A stretch of DNA of 64,000 nucleotides, from positions 124,001 through 188,000 of the forward strand of contig NZ_JAKRGB010000008.1 of assembly GCF_022347725.1 (NCBI RefSeq), read 5' to 3'. The position numbers and the translations under genes were made by a program. Below are positions 17,404-25,596 of the stretch, in pieces. The number at the start of each line of letters is the position of its first letter. Positions within the stretch are counted from its first letter, which is position 1. The stretch comes from Ruegeria sp. Ofav3-42 (GTDB lineage Bacteria > Pseudomonadota > Alphaproteobacteria > Rhodobacterales > Rhodobacteraceae). Below the pieces are notes generated by a model. That model did no database searches. It saw nothing but the letters and a program-made list of their open reading frames with translations, and had not been told where the DNA came from.

Positions 17404-19182
17404 TTATGCTCCGGCCTGAGGAGTCATGTCGTCTTCGGTAACACCGGCAACGGCGACAGGCTTCTTCATGGCATCACGACGGAAGGGCTCACCCAGTTCC
17501 TGGTTGATCAGAGCTTCGATCAGCGTGGTCGTGCCGTTCTTCTGATCCTCGATCGCCTGGTTCAGTGCCGCGGTCAGCTCTTCCTGGGTGCGTGCAACGA
17601 CGCCCTTCAGTCCACAAGCCTTGGCGATACCTGCGTAGGAAACCTGTGTGTCCAGCTCGGTACCAACGAAGTTGTCATCGAACCACAGGGTCGAGTTACG
17701 CTTTTCCGCGCCCCACTGGTAGTTGCGGAAGACGATCTGCGTCACGGCAGGCCATTCCGAGCGACCAATCGCGGTCAATTCGTTCACGGCGATACCAAAT
17801 GCACCGTCACCGGCGAAGCCGACAACCGGTACTTCCGGCTGGCCGATTTTCGCGCCAACGATGGCAGGCAGACCGTAACCACAGGGGCCGAACAGACCAG
17901 GTGCCAAGTATTTGCGGCCTTCTTCGAACGCCGGGTAGGCGTTACCGATGGCGCAGTTGTTGCCGATGTCGGACGAGATGATCGCCTCTTTCGGCAGTGC
18001 AGCCTGGATTGCGCGCCATGCCATGCGGGGGCTCATCCAGTCAGGCTTGGCGGCACGTGCACGCTCGTTCCAGGTGGTGCCCGGATCGTCGTCCTCGTGA
18101 GTCATCGAGGTCAGTTCCTGTGCCCATGCGGATTTCTTCTGGGCGATGCGGTCCTTACGCTCTTGGCGGCCTTCGTCACCAGCGGTGTCGCTCAGGCGGG
18201 ACAGGATGCCGTTGGCCACTTTGGCGGCGTCGCCGATGATGCCAACGCTGACGTCTTTGGTCAGGCCGATGCGATCAGGGTTGATGTCGACCTGAATGAT
18301 TTTCGCGTCGGTCGGCCAGTAGTTGATGCCATAACCGGGCAGGGTCGAGAACGGGTTCAGACGGGTGCCCAGAGCCAGAACAACGTCCGCTTCCGAGATC
18401 AGCTCCATACCGGCTTTCGAGCCGTTGTAGCCCAGCGGGCCAGCAAACAGCGGGTGCGAGCCGGGGAAGGCGTCGTTGTGCTGGTAGCCAACGCAGACCG
18501 GTGCGTCCAGACGCTCGGCCAGAGCTTGCGACGCGGCGATGCCACCTTCGGCCAGAACAACACCGGCACCGTTCAGGATAACCGGGTTCTTTGCGTTCGA
18601 CAGCATTTCGGCAGCCGCAGCAACCGCATCTTCGCCACCCGAAGGACGTTCAAACTCAACGATCTTGGGCAGTTCGATGTCGACAACCTGAGTCCACATG
18701 TCACGTGGAATGTTCAGCTGTGCCGGTGCGCTGGCGCGCTTGGCGTTCATGATCACACGGTTCAGAACTTCGGCAACACGCGAGGGGTCGCGTACTTCTT
18801 CCTGGTAGGCAACGCAGTCCGCGAACATGCGCATCTGCTCCATCTCCTGGAAGCCGCCCTGACCGATGGTCTTGTTGGCCGCCTGCGGAGTGACCAGCAG
18901 AACCGGAGTGTGGTTCCAGTATGCGGTTTTTACGGCGGTGACGAAGTTGGTGATGCCGGGGCCGTTTTGCGCGATCATCATCGACATTTTGCCGGTTGCG
19001 CGGGTGTAGCCGTCAGCCATCATGCCGCCCGAACCTTCGTGGGCGCAGTCCCAGAAATTGATTCCAGCTTTCGGGAACAGGTCCGAAATTGGCATCATTG
19101 CCGAGCCGATGATACCGAACGCATGTTCGATACCGTGCATTTGCAGAACCTTAACAAAGGCCTCTTCAGTGGTCATTTTCAT
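17404..19182 (-). CDS. xsc: Sulfoacetaldehyde acetyltransferase
   Basis: Thiamine-diphosphate enzyme that converts sulfoacetaldehyde and phosphate into acetyl phosphate and sulfite; the central step of taurine and other C2-sulfonate breakdown. The 592-residue protein shows the N-terminal MTTEEAFVKVLQMHGIEHAFGIIGSAMMP, the catalytic region around FWDCAHEGSGG, and the ThDP motif GDGAFGIAVNELTAI with NYQWGAEKRNSTLWFDDNF, distinctive for Xsc. I start at ATG 19182 (GGAG nine bases upstream); the longer frame reads through the promoter region. TauR-like boxes lie 86-118 bases upstream. Confidence 0.97.
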   Translation of the reverse strand: MKMTTEEAFVKVLQMHGIEHAFGIIGSAMMPISDLFPKAGINFWDCAHEGSGGMMADGYTRATGKMSMMIAQNGPGITNFVTAVKTAYWNHTPVLLVTPQAANKTIGQGGFQEMEQMRMFADCVAYQEEVRDPSRVAEVLNRVIMNAKRASAPAQLNIPRDMWTQVVDIELPKIVEFERPSGGEDAVAAAAEMLSNAKNPVILNGAGVVLAEGGIAASQALAERLDAPVCVGYQHNDAFPGSHPLFAGPLGYNGSKAGMELISEADVVLALGTRLNPFSTLPGYGINYWPTDAKIIQVDINPDRIGLTKDVSVGIIGDAAKVANGILSRLSDTAGDEGRQERKDRIAQKKSAWAQELTSMTHEDDDPGTTWNERARAAKPDWMSPRMAWRAIQAALPKEAIISSDIGNNCAIGNAYPAFEEGRKYLAPGLFGPCGYGLPAIVGAKIGQPEVPVVGFAGDGAFGIAVNELTAIGRSEWPAVTQIVFRNYQWGAEKRNSTLWFDDNFVGTELDTQVSYAGIAKACGLKGVVARTQEELTAALNQAIEDQKNGTTTLIEALINQELGEPFRRDAMKKPVAVAGVTEDDMTPQAGA

Positions 19183-19267
19183 CTGAGTGTTCTCCGCACA
19201 ATTGAAGAAAGGGACAGGCACAATGCCCGCCTTTGCACAGGGTTTTGGCGCATGGGGCGAACTGGCG

Positions 19268-19300
19268 TTAGGGCCAGAACGTTAAGCGGGATAGGTCCAG
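19268..19300 (-). promoter_or_regulatory. TauR-like direct repeats upstream of xsc
   Basis: Read on the minus strand, CTGGACCTAT (19300-19291) and CTGGCCCTAA (19277-19268). Each has one mismatch to the TauR target CTGGACYTAA that I recall from Rhodobacter, and they are spaced 23 bases start to start. They lie between tauR and xsc in the orientation of xsc, fitting activation of xsc-pta-tauZ-soeABC by TauR. Confidence 0.6.
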
Positions 19301-19307
19301 TGCTGCG

Positions 19308-20768
19308 CTAGGCGGTCCGGATTGCGTCCGCGATCAGTTTCACGCCCGGTGCAATTCGGTCCTGTGCGATAGACGAGTATCCAAGGCGATAATAGTTGCG
19401 TGGTCGGTCCCGTCGGGCAAAGAAAGGAGCGCCCGGTTCGATATGCACACCCTGGCTTTGCAGTGCCTTGGATAGCTTTGTTGTGTCCACGTGCTCAGGC
19501 GCTGACATCCATAGCGATGACCCACCCATAATGCCCCGTCCTGAAACGGTTAATCCATGCTGCTCGACAGCTGCGTCCAGCGCTTCCCGCCTCCGCGCCA
19601 GTGCTTTTGACATACGCCGAATCTGGGCATCGTAATGGCCCAGTGAAAGGAAATAGGCCGCGGTGCGTTGGATGTGGCCCGGCGGGTGGCGCAGGACCAG
19701 CGAGCGCAGCGCGCGTGCCTCGCGGATAAAGGGCTCGGACCCGACAATATAACCAAGACGCAATCCGGGAAACAGCGACTTGGAAAAACTGCCCACATAA
19801 ATCACTCGCCCATCCCGATCCATCGATTTGAGCGCCGGAGAGGGGGCACCAAGAAAGGCCATTTCGAATTCATAATCGTCTTCGACCACCATCGCGTCCA
19901 GTTCCCGCGCGCGTCTCAGCAACTCGCGCCGGCGTTCGACGGGCATGGTTGCGGTGGTCGGGCTCTGGTGACTGGGGGTCGTAAAAATAACGTCGGTTTC
20001 ATCCGGCAGCCCGTCGGGCGGCAGGCCGTCGCGGTCGACGGCCAGCGGTGACACTTTGCAGTCGGAGTGATTCAGCAGATCCCGCAGCGCGTAATAGCTG
20101 GGGTCTTCGATTACGGCCGTACGATTGCGGTTCAACAGGATTCGCGATGCCAGCCACAACGCGTTCTGCGCCCCCATGGTGATCAGAATCTCTTCGGGGC
20201 GCGCGGCGATTCCGCGACGTGGCAAGGTGTGGCGGGCGATGAACTCGATCAGCAGGGGATCATCCTGATCGACATAATCCCCGGTCAACGAGGCGAAATC
20301 CTTGTGACCCAGGGCACGTACAGCGCACAAGCGCCAGTTCGCATGGTCGAACAGTTTTCGGTCGGCCTGACCGTAGATGAACGGATACCGATACTCACGC
20401 CAGTCGCTTGGCTTGGAAAGCACGTCGCCGTCCGAGAACCTGCGCGCCAGTGCATTACCCCAGTCAACGTTTTCGTTTCCCTTCTGGACGGGCGAGTATT
20501 TTGGCGGGACAGGCGCGTTTTGCGAAACGAAATACCCCGATCGCCCTTTGGCGGTAAGGTAGTCGTTGGCCAGCAATTCCGTATAAGCCAGCGTGACCGT
20601 AATACGGCTGACCCCCAGATGCGCCGCCAGTTTACGAGACGAGGGCAGCTTTTCCCCAACGTGGAATCGGCCGGACAATATGCCCTCGGCGATCATCTGC
20701 TGGATCTGCGCCTGCAGAGTGCCCTGCCCGTTCAGCTCAAGAAAGAAAGTTTCGACTGATATTCCCAT
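19308..20768 (-). CDS. tauR: MocR-family taurine regulator TauR
   Basis: A 486-residue chimera. An N-terminal GntR winged helix (residues about 12-80: GEKLPSSRKLAAHLGVSRITVTLAYTEL) is joined to an aminotransferase-like domain with PLP-site motifs TPSHQSPTTATMP, VEDDYEFEM and YVGSFSKSLFPGLRLGY, where the Lys should bind PLP. This MocR layout and its place at the head of xsc-pta identify it as TauR, the taurine-responsive activator. It reads in the same direction as xsc. A pair of TauR-like boxes 14-45 bases upstream suggests it controls its own promoter. Confidence 0.9.
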   Translation of the reverse strand: MGISVETFFLELNGQGTLQAQIQQMIAEGILSGRFHVGEKLPSSRKLAAHLGVSRITVTLAYTELLANDYLTAKGRSGYFVSQNAPVPPKYSPVQKGNENVDWGNALARRFSDGDVLSKPSDWREYRYPFIYGQADRKLFDHANWRLCAVRALGHKDFASLTGDYVDQDDPLLIEFIARHTLPRRGIAARPEEILITMGAQNALWLASRILLNRNRTAVIEDPSYYALRDLLNHSDCKVSPLAVDRDGLPPDGLPDETDVIFTTPSHQSPTTATMPVERRRELLRRARELDAMVVEDDYEFEMAFLGAPSPALKSMDRDGRVIYVGSFSKSLFPGLRLGYIVGSEPFIREARALRSLVLRHPPGHIQRTAAYFLSLGHYDAQIRRMSKALARRREALDAAVEQHGLTVSGRGIMGGSSLWMSAPEHVDTTKLSKALQSQGVHIEPGAPFFARRDRPRNYYRLGYSSIAQDRIAPGVKLIADAIRTA

Positions 20769-20781
20769 GGCGCTTTATAGG

Positions 20782-20813
20782 GTGGACTTAAATTGAAGGC
20801 AATCTGGACTTAA
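20782..20813 (+). promoter_or_regulatory. TauR-box direct repeats upstream of tauR
   Basis: GTGGACTTAA (20782-20791) and CTGGACTTAA (20804-20813) repeat directly at 22-base spacing, two helical turns. The second is an exact match and the first one base off the CTGGACYTAA consensus reported for TauR. They lie just upstream of tauR, pointing away from it. Confidence 0.75.
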
Positions 20814-20871
20814 TTCCGTTTCGAGATTTCGTGAACAAAGCTGTTGATCTGAAATCACGACTCGCCTAAAT

Positions 20872-20887
20872 AACTAGAAATCTAGTT
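20872..20887. promoter_or_regulatory. Palindromic operator upstream of the ArsR gene
   Basis: Perfect AACTAGA-AA-TCTAGTT palindrome ending 15 bases before the ArsR start codon. Its position over the likely transcription start fits autorepression by the small ArsR-type protein; this is inferred. Confidence 0.6.
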
Positions 20888-20902
20888 TAATGGAGAAAGC
20901 GG

Positions 20903-21211
20903 ATGTGGGAAACAGCTGCAGCAGGATTTTCTGCCATGGGGTCCGAGGCCCGGCTGAAGGTTCTGAAGACGTTGGTCAGGGCCGGACAGGCTGGTTTGAC
21001 CGTTGGTGAAATCCAGAATCGTACCGGGATCGCGCCGTCGACGTTGGCACATCACCTGCGGTTCCTCGCGGCCGGTGGTGTCGTCGAGCAAGAGAAAATC
21101 GGGCGCGCCACGATCAATCGCGCGAATTACGACGAGTTGAGATCCCTTGCGCAGTTCATCCTCAGCGAATGTTGCGCAGACGAAGTAGGAAAGGCCGCGA
21201 ACGATGGCTGA
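20903..21211 (+). CDS. ArsR-family winged-helix regulator
   Basis: A 102-residue metal/metalloid-type repressor. The winged helix covers nearly the whole protein: SEARLKVLKTLVRAG, GEIQNRTGIAPSTLAHHLRFL as the recognition helix, then a wing. The canonical alpha-3 ELCVCDL cysteine motif is absent; a Cys pair near the C-terminus (ECCADE) could instead sense metal or thiol-reactive compounds. The stop overlaps the start of the following permease gene by 8 bases, so the regulator should control that transporter. A palindrome lies just upstream. Confidence 0.9.
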   Translation: MWETAAAGFSAMGSEARLKVLKTLVRAGQAGLTVGEIQNRTGIAPSTLAHHLRFLAAGGVVEQEKIGRATINRANYDELRSLAQFILSECCADEVGKAANDG

Positions 21212-22232
21212 GTTGACGCAAAACCCCAAAGCCTCGACAAAGGCTGTGGTCGACATGATCAAGACCCCCTGGGCGGTGATTGTGGTCATTCTGGCCCTTG
21301 TCGCCGTTCTGGACCCCGGCAACTGGGGCGAGGTCGTTATCTTTGCGGGCAAAGCGCTGGCCCATACCGGCCAGTACATTCTGTTTGCCGTTCTCCTGCT
21401 GTCCTACCTCAAAGCGACGGGTGCCGAGGTGATGGTCGCGCGTGCATTCGAAGGGCGCGAGACGCGGATGATCTTTCTGGCCGCGCTGTTTGGCGGGCTC
21501 GCCCCGTTTTGCTCGTGCGAAGTCATTCCGTTCATTGCCGGATTGCTGGCGCTTGGCGCGCCACTGTCTGCCGTCATGGCGTTCTGGCTCAGCTCGCCTT
21601 TAATCGACCCACCGACCTTGCTGATCACTGCAGGTGCCTTGGGTTGGCCGTTTGCAATCGGTAAAGCCATCGCTGCTGTAGCGCTGGGTCTGTTTGGCGG
21701 TTTTGTTGTTCGCGCTCTGATGCGGAGCGGCGCTTTTGCCCAGCCTTTGCGCGAATACAAACCGGCTGGATGCGGTTGCGGCCCCAAACAGGACGGCAAA
21801 GCGGTCTGGAAGTTCTGGCAGGAACCCGAACGCCGTCAGCGGTTCCGGTCCGAGTTCGTCCACAACGGGCTGTTCCTACTGAAATGGCTTGCGCTGGCCT
21901 ATGTGCTCGAGGCGCTGCTGGTCAGCTACGTCCCTGCCGATCTGATCGCTCGTGTGGTTGGTGGTGAGGGTGTTGTGCCCATCGTCATCGCGGCACTGGT
22001 CGGGATGCCCGCTTACCTGAACTCCTACGTCGCACCGCCGTTGCTGGCAGGATTGACCGAACAGGGGATGAGCGCAGGTGCTGCGATGTCCTTCATGGTC
22101 GCAGGTGCGGTCAGCTCGATCCCGGCGATGGCAGCTGTCTGGTCGCTGGTGAAACCGCGGGTCTTCGCGACCTACTTGGGGCTGGGGATCACCGGAGCCA
22201 TAATCGCAGGCATCCTGTTCCAGATGGTCTGA
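21204..22232 (+). CDS. ArsP/YraQ-type permease
   Basis: A 342-residue inner-membrane protein with about eight helices. It has the family motif APFCSCEVIPFIAGLLALGAPLSAVMAFW (about 92-120), a repeat-like second copy VGMPAYLNSYVAPPLLAGL (about 266-284), and a cytosolic linker with CGCGPK. Members include ArsP, which exports trivalent methylarsenicals, and permeases of unknown cargo. Co-transcription with an ArsR-type regulator supports metalloid or metal efflux. Specific substrate unknown. Confidence 0.85.
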   Translation: MAELTQNPKASTKAVVDMIKTPWAVIVVILALVAVLDPGNWGEVVIFAGKALAHTGQYILFAVLLLSYLKATGAEVMVARAFEGRETRMIFLAALFGGLAPFCSCEVIPFIAGLLALGAPLSAVMAFWLSSPLIDPPTLLITAGALGWPFAIGKAIAAVALGLFGGFVVRALMRSGAFAQPLREYKPAGCGCGPKQDGKAVWKFWQEPERRQRFRSEFVHNGLFLLKWLALAYVLEALLVSYVPADLIARVVGGEGVVPIVIAALVGMPAYLNSYVAPPLLAGLTEQGMSAGAAMSFMVAGAVSSIPAMAAVWSLVKPRVFATYLGLGITGAIIAGILFQMV

Positions 22233-22240
22233 ACCAAAAA

Positions 22241-22264
22241 CCGCCCGGTCTTGAAGCCGGGCGG
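22241..22264 (+). terminator. Terminator after the permease
   Basis: CCGCCCGG / CCGGGCGG stem with an 8-base loop, followed by ATTTCTTTA. It lies between convergent genes. Confidence 0.75.
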
Positions 22265-22270
22265 ATTTCT

Positions 22271-22660
22271 TTAACCGGTTTCGCAATAACGCGGCAGTTT
22301 GAACCGATACCGCGCTTCGCCGCTGTCCACATAGACACGCTTTTCGATACAGGCCGTTGTCCCAATCGATTGGGATATCGGAGCCTCAGTCGATGTTACC
22401 GAAGTCGCGGACCCGTCCGGCAGTCGGACCGAAGCGATGACACCGTTCTTGAGATCACCGTTGATCGGCGTAGCCGACAAGACATCGACCGTCATGAAGG
22501 TTTCGTGCTCATGCTCGCCGCTGTCGTTGAAGATCAACAACCCTGCGGCAACCACGATCACGCCCAAGCCGCCCACCAGCGGCAGTCCCCAGGTTTTCAC
22601 AAAAGCGTAAATCGAAACAGCGCGATGCGGTCCGAACAGTTTGGAAAGAAGGTTCAGCAT
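22271..22660 (-). CDS. Small membrane-anchored protein of unknown function
   Basis: A 129-residue protein with one clear transmembrane helix (VGGLGVIVVAAGLLIF, about 28-43). The rest is probably periplasmic; it contains two Cys (in TTACIEKR and PRYCETG) that could form a disulfide, and a beta-rich pattern. It follows trcR on the same strand but a terminator hairpin separates them. I do not recognise the family. Confidence 0.65.
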   Translation of the reverse strand: MLNLLSKLFGPHRAVSIYAFVKTWGLPLVGGLGVIVVAAGLLIFNDSGEHEHETFMTVDVLSATPINGDLKNGVIASVRLPDGSATSVTSTEAPISQSIGTTACIEKRVYVDSGEARYRFKLPRYCETG

Positions 22661-22670
22661 GGTCTTCTCG

Positions 22671-22701
22671 TAAAAAAGCCCCGGTCCGTTCGGGCCGGGG
22701 C
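22671..22701 (-). terminator. Terminator of trcR
   Basis: On the minus strand, AGCCCCGGCCCGAACGGACCGGGGCT folds into an 8-bp stem and is followed by a run of T. Confidence 0.85.
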
Positions 22702-22711
22702 TGTCTGTGCC

Positions 22712-23473
22712 TTAGGGGCGCAGATCGTCTTCGTCTTCGTCCTCAGCACCGCCCTTGGGCAGGTTAAAGAAGCTGTCGGCATCGATGACCGGTTCGTCCT
22801 CTTTCTCTTCCGCGGGCTCGTCGGACAGCGAGAAGGTTTCCAGACCCTCAATGGCCGTCGGGATTTTGGGTGCTGCGTCCATCTCCAGCGACTGCTCGGT
22901 CGAAACCAGCTTGCGGCGCTCGTCATCGCTCATGACGCCACCTTCGGCCGCTTTCTTGGCCGCGGCCTTCTGAACGATCGCGTCCAGCTCGGACTGTTTA
23001 CACAGGCCCAGCGCAACCGGGTCGATCGGCTGCATGTTGGCGATATTCCAGTGGGTGCGCTCGCGGATCGACTGGATGGTCGGCTTGGTGGTGCCGACCA
23101 GCTTGGCAATCTGACCGTCGCTGAGTTCGGGGTGGAACTTGACCAGCCACAGGATCGAGTTTGGACGGTCCTGACGCTTGGACAGCGGGGTATAACGCGG
23201 GCCGCGGCGCTTTTCTTCGCCAGCGGCGGACGGGTTGAACTTTAGCTTCAGCTTGTGCAGCGGGTTGTTCTGCGCCGAGTCAATCTCTTCCTGCGTCAGC
23301 TGGTTGTTGGCAATCGGGTCGAACCCTTTGACGCCAGCGGCGACGTCGCCATCTGCGATGCCCTGCACTTCAAGCTCGTGCATGCCTACGAAATCCGCGA
23401 TCTGCTTGAAGCTGATCGTGGTGTTGTCCACCAGCCATACGGCTGTTGCCTTGGCCATAAGCGGTTTTGCCAT
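22712..23473 (-). CDS. trcR: Cell-cycle transcriptional regulator TrcR (DUF1013)
   Basis: A 253-residue DUF1013 protein, found almost only in Alphaproteobacteria. Two helix-turn-helix-like segments are visible: TISFKQIADFVGMHELEVQGIADG (about 19-42) and LSDGQIAKLVGTTKPTIQSIRERTHWNI (about 120-147). The C-terminal third is acidic and probably disordered (runs of Glu/Asp). In Caulobacter the homologue TrcR binds RNA polymerase and affects cell-cycle transcription. Single-gene unit with its own terminator. Confidence 0.92.
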   Translation of the reverse strand: MAKPLMAKATAVWLVDNTTISFKQIADFVGMHELEVQGIADGDVAAGVKGFDPIANNQLTQEEIDSAQNNPLHKLKLKFNPSAAGEEKRRGPRYTPLSKRQDRPNSILWLVKFHPELSDGQIAKLVGTTKPTIQSIRERTHWNIANMQPIDPVALGLCKQSELDAIVQKAAAKKAAEGGVMSDDERRKLVSTEQSLEMDAAPKIPTAIEGLETFSLSDEPAEEKEDEPVIDADSFFNLPKGGAEDEDEDDLRP

Positions 23474-23603
23474 CAGCCCGTCTCCTATAAATACATCTGT
23501 CCCGTCGCCGGAATTCGGCGGCCCCGTGGTCTTGGGGCAGGTTTCCGTTGTCGGGGAACTTGGGCTGTATATAGTCGCGCCAAGGCAAGAAGGGAAGAGG
23601 CGA

Positions 23604-24233
23604 ATGCGCTGGGTAGTTTTGTGGGTGTTCAGTGCTGTGGCGGTGCTGGCCGATGGGGAAAAGGCGGGCGAGTTCGACTACTATGTCCTGTCGCTCAGCT
23701 GGTCGCCCAACTGGTGCGCCCGCGAAGGCGACGCGCGAGGATCGGACCAATGCGACGCCCGGCATGACCACGGCTGGATTCTGCATGGTCTCTGGCCTCA
23801 GTACCATCAGGGCTGGCCAGCCTATTGCCGCACGCCCGAGGCACCGCCCTCGCGCGCCATGACCCGCGAAATGACAGATATTCAGGGCAGTTCCGGTTTG
23901 GCGTGGCATCAGTGGAAAAAGCACGGCACCTGCTCGGGCCTCAGCGCGCCCGACTACTTCGCACTGTCGCGGCTGGCTTATAAGCGCGTTGAGCGGCCGC
24001 AGGTGTTTCGAAAGCTGGATGCTTCGGTGAAACTGCCCGCGTCGGTCGTCGAGGACGCCTTTGTGAAAGCCAATCCCGGCCTCGAACGCGACATGATCAC
24101 CGTGACCTGCAAGCAGGGGTATATCGAAGAGGTCCGTCTGTGCCTGTCGCGCGATCTTGAACCTGTCCCCTGTGGCCGAGACGTGATCCGCGACTGTACG
24201 GCGAAGGACGCCCTGTTCGATCCGATTCGTTAG
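23604..24233 (+). CDS. Secreted ribonuclease T2-family enzyme
   Basis: A 209-residue endoribonuclease with a signal peptide (MRWVVLWVFSAVAVLADG). Both catalytic blocks are present: ILHGLWPQYH with the first His (about 62-71) and WHQWKKHGTC with the Glu-less but typical K-H pair (about 109-118). Several Cys pairs suit a periplasmic, disulfide-bonded enzyme. It probably scavenges RNA by way of 2',3'-cyclic intermediates, which the CpdB-type enzyme at 32.3-34.2 kb could process. GGGAAGAGG before ATG 23604 sets the start. Its stop codon overlaps the convergent gene. Confidence 0.93.
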   Translation: MRWVVLWVFSAVAVLADGEKAGEFDYYVLSLSWSPNWCAREGDARGSDQCDARHDHGWILHGLWPQYHQGWPAYCRTPEAPPSRAMTREMTDIQGSSGLAWHQWKKHGTCSGLSAPDYFALSRLAYKRVERPQVFRKLDASVKLPASVVEDAFVKANPGLERDMITVTCKQGYIEEVRLCLSRDLEPVPCGRDVIRDCTAKDALFDPIR

Positions 24234-24718
24234 AGTTTCTTGTTCTGGCAGTCCCGCGCATATTCCAGCGCTTTGGCGGTGCCATTCAGATCAATCGCCA
24301 TCACCGTCTCACCCGCCGGGTTGTAGACGGTCATTGTCTTGTTCTTAGCAATAGCATTCACGAAGTTGCGGTCGGTGAAAAACACCGTCGCGCCCGGCAC
24401 TCGATCCTGCTTGAAACCAATGGCGGTGGCGTCAAAGCTTTGACCATCCAGTTCAAACCGGATCGGATAGCTCTGCCCTGGTTCGATATCGCCCCAGGCC
24501 TTGTTGTAGACGGTGAAATACCCGCGATTGTCCAGCGCGTCATAACCCAGCCGTACGACCGAGAGGTCCTGATAGATTGTCTGGATCAGACACCCGTTGC
24601 CGAGCGCGGGGTCCATCATGATGTTCCAGCCTTCGACAAAACCCTTATCGATGAGTTCCTGCGAAAGAGCGGCGGTTGCGGTGAAGGCGGCGAAGGTGAC
24701 GGCGAGAAGGCGGGGCAC
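24230..24718 (-). CDS. Secreted protein of unknown function
   Basis: A 162-residue exported protein. The signal peptide (MPRLLAVTFAAFTATAALSQ) probably ends at ALS-Q. The mature part contains one N-terminal and one C-terminal Cys (GNGCLIQ, RDCQNKK) and a beta-rich body with FELDGQSFDATAIGFK. Similar small exported proteins are common in Rhodobacteraceae but I cannot name a function. Its end overlaps the RNase T2 gene by four bases. Confidence 0.8.
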   Translation of the reverse strand: MPRLLAVTFAAFTATAALSQELIDKGFVEGWNIMMDPALGNGCLIQTIYQDLSVVRLGYDALDNRGYFTVYNKAWGDIEPGQSYPIRFELDGQSFDATAIGFKQDRVPGATVFFTDRNFVNAIAKNKTMTVYNPAGETVMAIDLNGTAKALEYARDCQNKKL

Positions 24719-24875
24719 GCAAAAGTCCTTTTGAAATCAAGTTGTCACCTATTCTACCGGCAAACAAGTATGGTCGAATAGCAAAAAATCCAACAAGTTG
24801 TGACTGCTTTGCAAATTGATTAACTACTTGCACTCGCGTCGTTATTTCGCCGCAATTTGAGCTTTCAGTAGCCGC

Positions 24876-25511
24876 ATGGATCCGTTGCGACGCTTTTCCC
24901 GATATGTCTGGCTGATCGTGAGCGACCTCCCACTGATAAGTTGGCAGCGATTGCTTCCGGCTTTAGTGCTTACCAGCGTCTGGACTGCTTTAACGTTCTT
25001 GCGCGTCCCGGCAGCCAAGTCGTTTGTTTGGGCTTGCGTATTGGCGCAAGTGGCTCTGATCTGGCGAATCCTGCCCACCACCGTGCGCAGGCAGGGAAAG
25101 GTCGCCAAAGACCTTAGAACCAATATGTGTGTGGTTCTTACGATTTGGCTGAGTGTTCTGGCCGTACAGATATGTTTTATGAATCCTTTGATCAGCCACC
25201 GCATAGTCAGCATCTATTGCGGGCTTTACATCATCGTTATGGTTTGCGGCACGGCTGGCGATACAGTGTTTCTGGATAGATTTGCACCGACACCGAAAGA
25301 CACTAAAGTTTCAATCGCGTTTCGTGCAAATATCCTAAAATTGCAGGCGTTTGTCGCGTTTCTGGCTCTGATCGTCAATGAAACTTTGGTCAAAATAGAA
25401 GCGCCGTTAGGGGCACGTATCGCCACGTTTTCGTTGTTGCCGATCTTTCTTTTTTATTTCCATGGTATTGCGTTGCGTTTGACATACCCGCCTCTGGATG
25501 ACGAGGAGTAA
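24876..25511 (+). CDS. Integral membrane protein of unknown function
   Basis: A 211-residue protein with about five hydrophobic helices (about 25-42, 50-66, 90-108, 118-135, 160-200). It lacks recognisable motifs, and no clear ribosome-binding site precedes the ATG. The first 25 residues are basic, as for an inside-facing N-terminus. Composition is somewhat lower in GC than its neighbours. It stands alone between two oppositely transcribed genes. Family not recognised. Confidence 0.6.
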   Translation: MDPLRRFSRYVWLIVSDLPLISWQRLLPALVLTSVWTALTFLRVPAAKSFVWACVLAQVALIWRILPTTVRRQGKVAKDLRTNMCVVLTIWLSVLAVQICFMNPLISHRIVSIYCGLYIIVMVCGTAGDTVFLDRFAPTPKDTKVSIAFRANILKLQAFVAFLALIVNETLVKIEAPLGARIATFSLLPIFLFYFHGIALRLTYPPLDDEE

Positions 25512-25596
25512 GGCGGCGTCCCTGCCAGAGTGCGTAATACCGAGAAACAGCGAAGGTTTGCGGGCGGTGGTCTGGCCGTAACGGCTTTGCAATCGC

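Noticed and set aside
17200-19311. A 703-codon plus-strand frame opposite xsc, and similar long frames opposite pta and soeA
   Set aside because: They lie antisense to well-identified genes; in GC-rich DNA the complementary frame is often open. The translations show no motifs or sensible starts.
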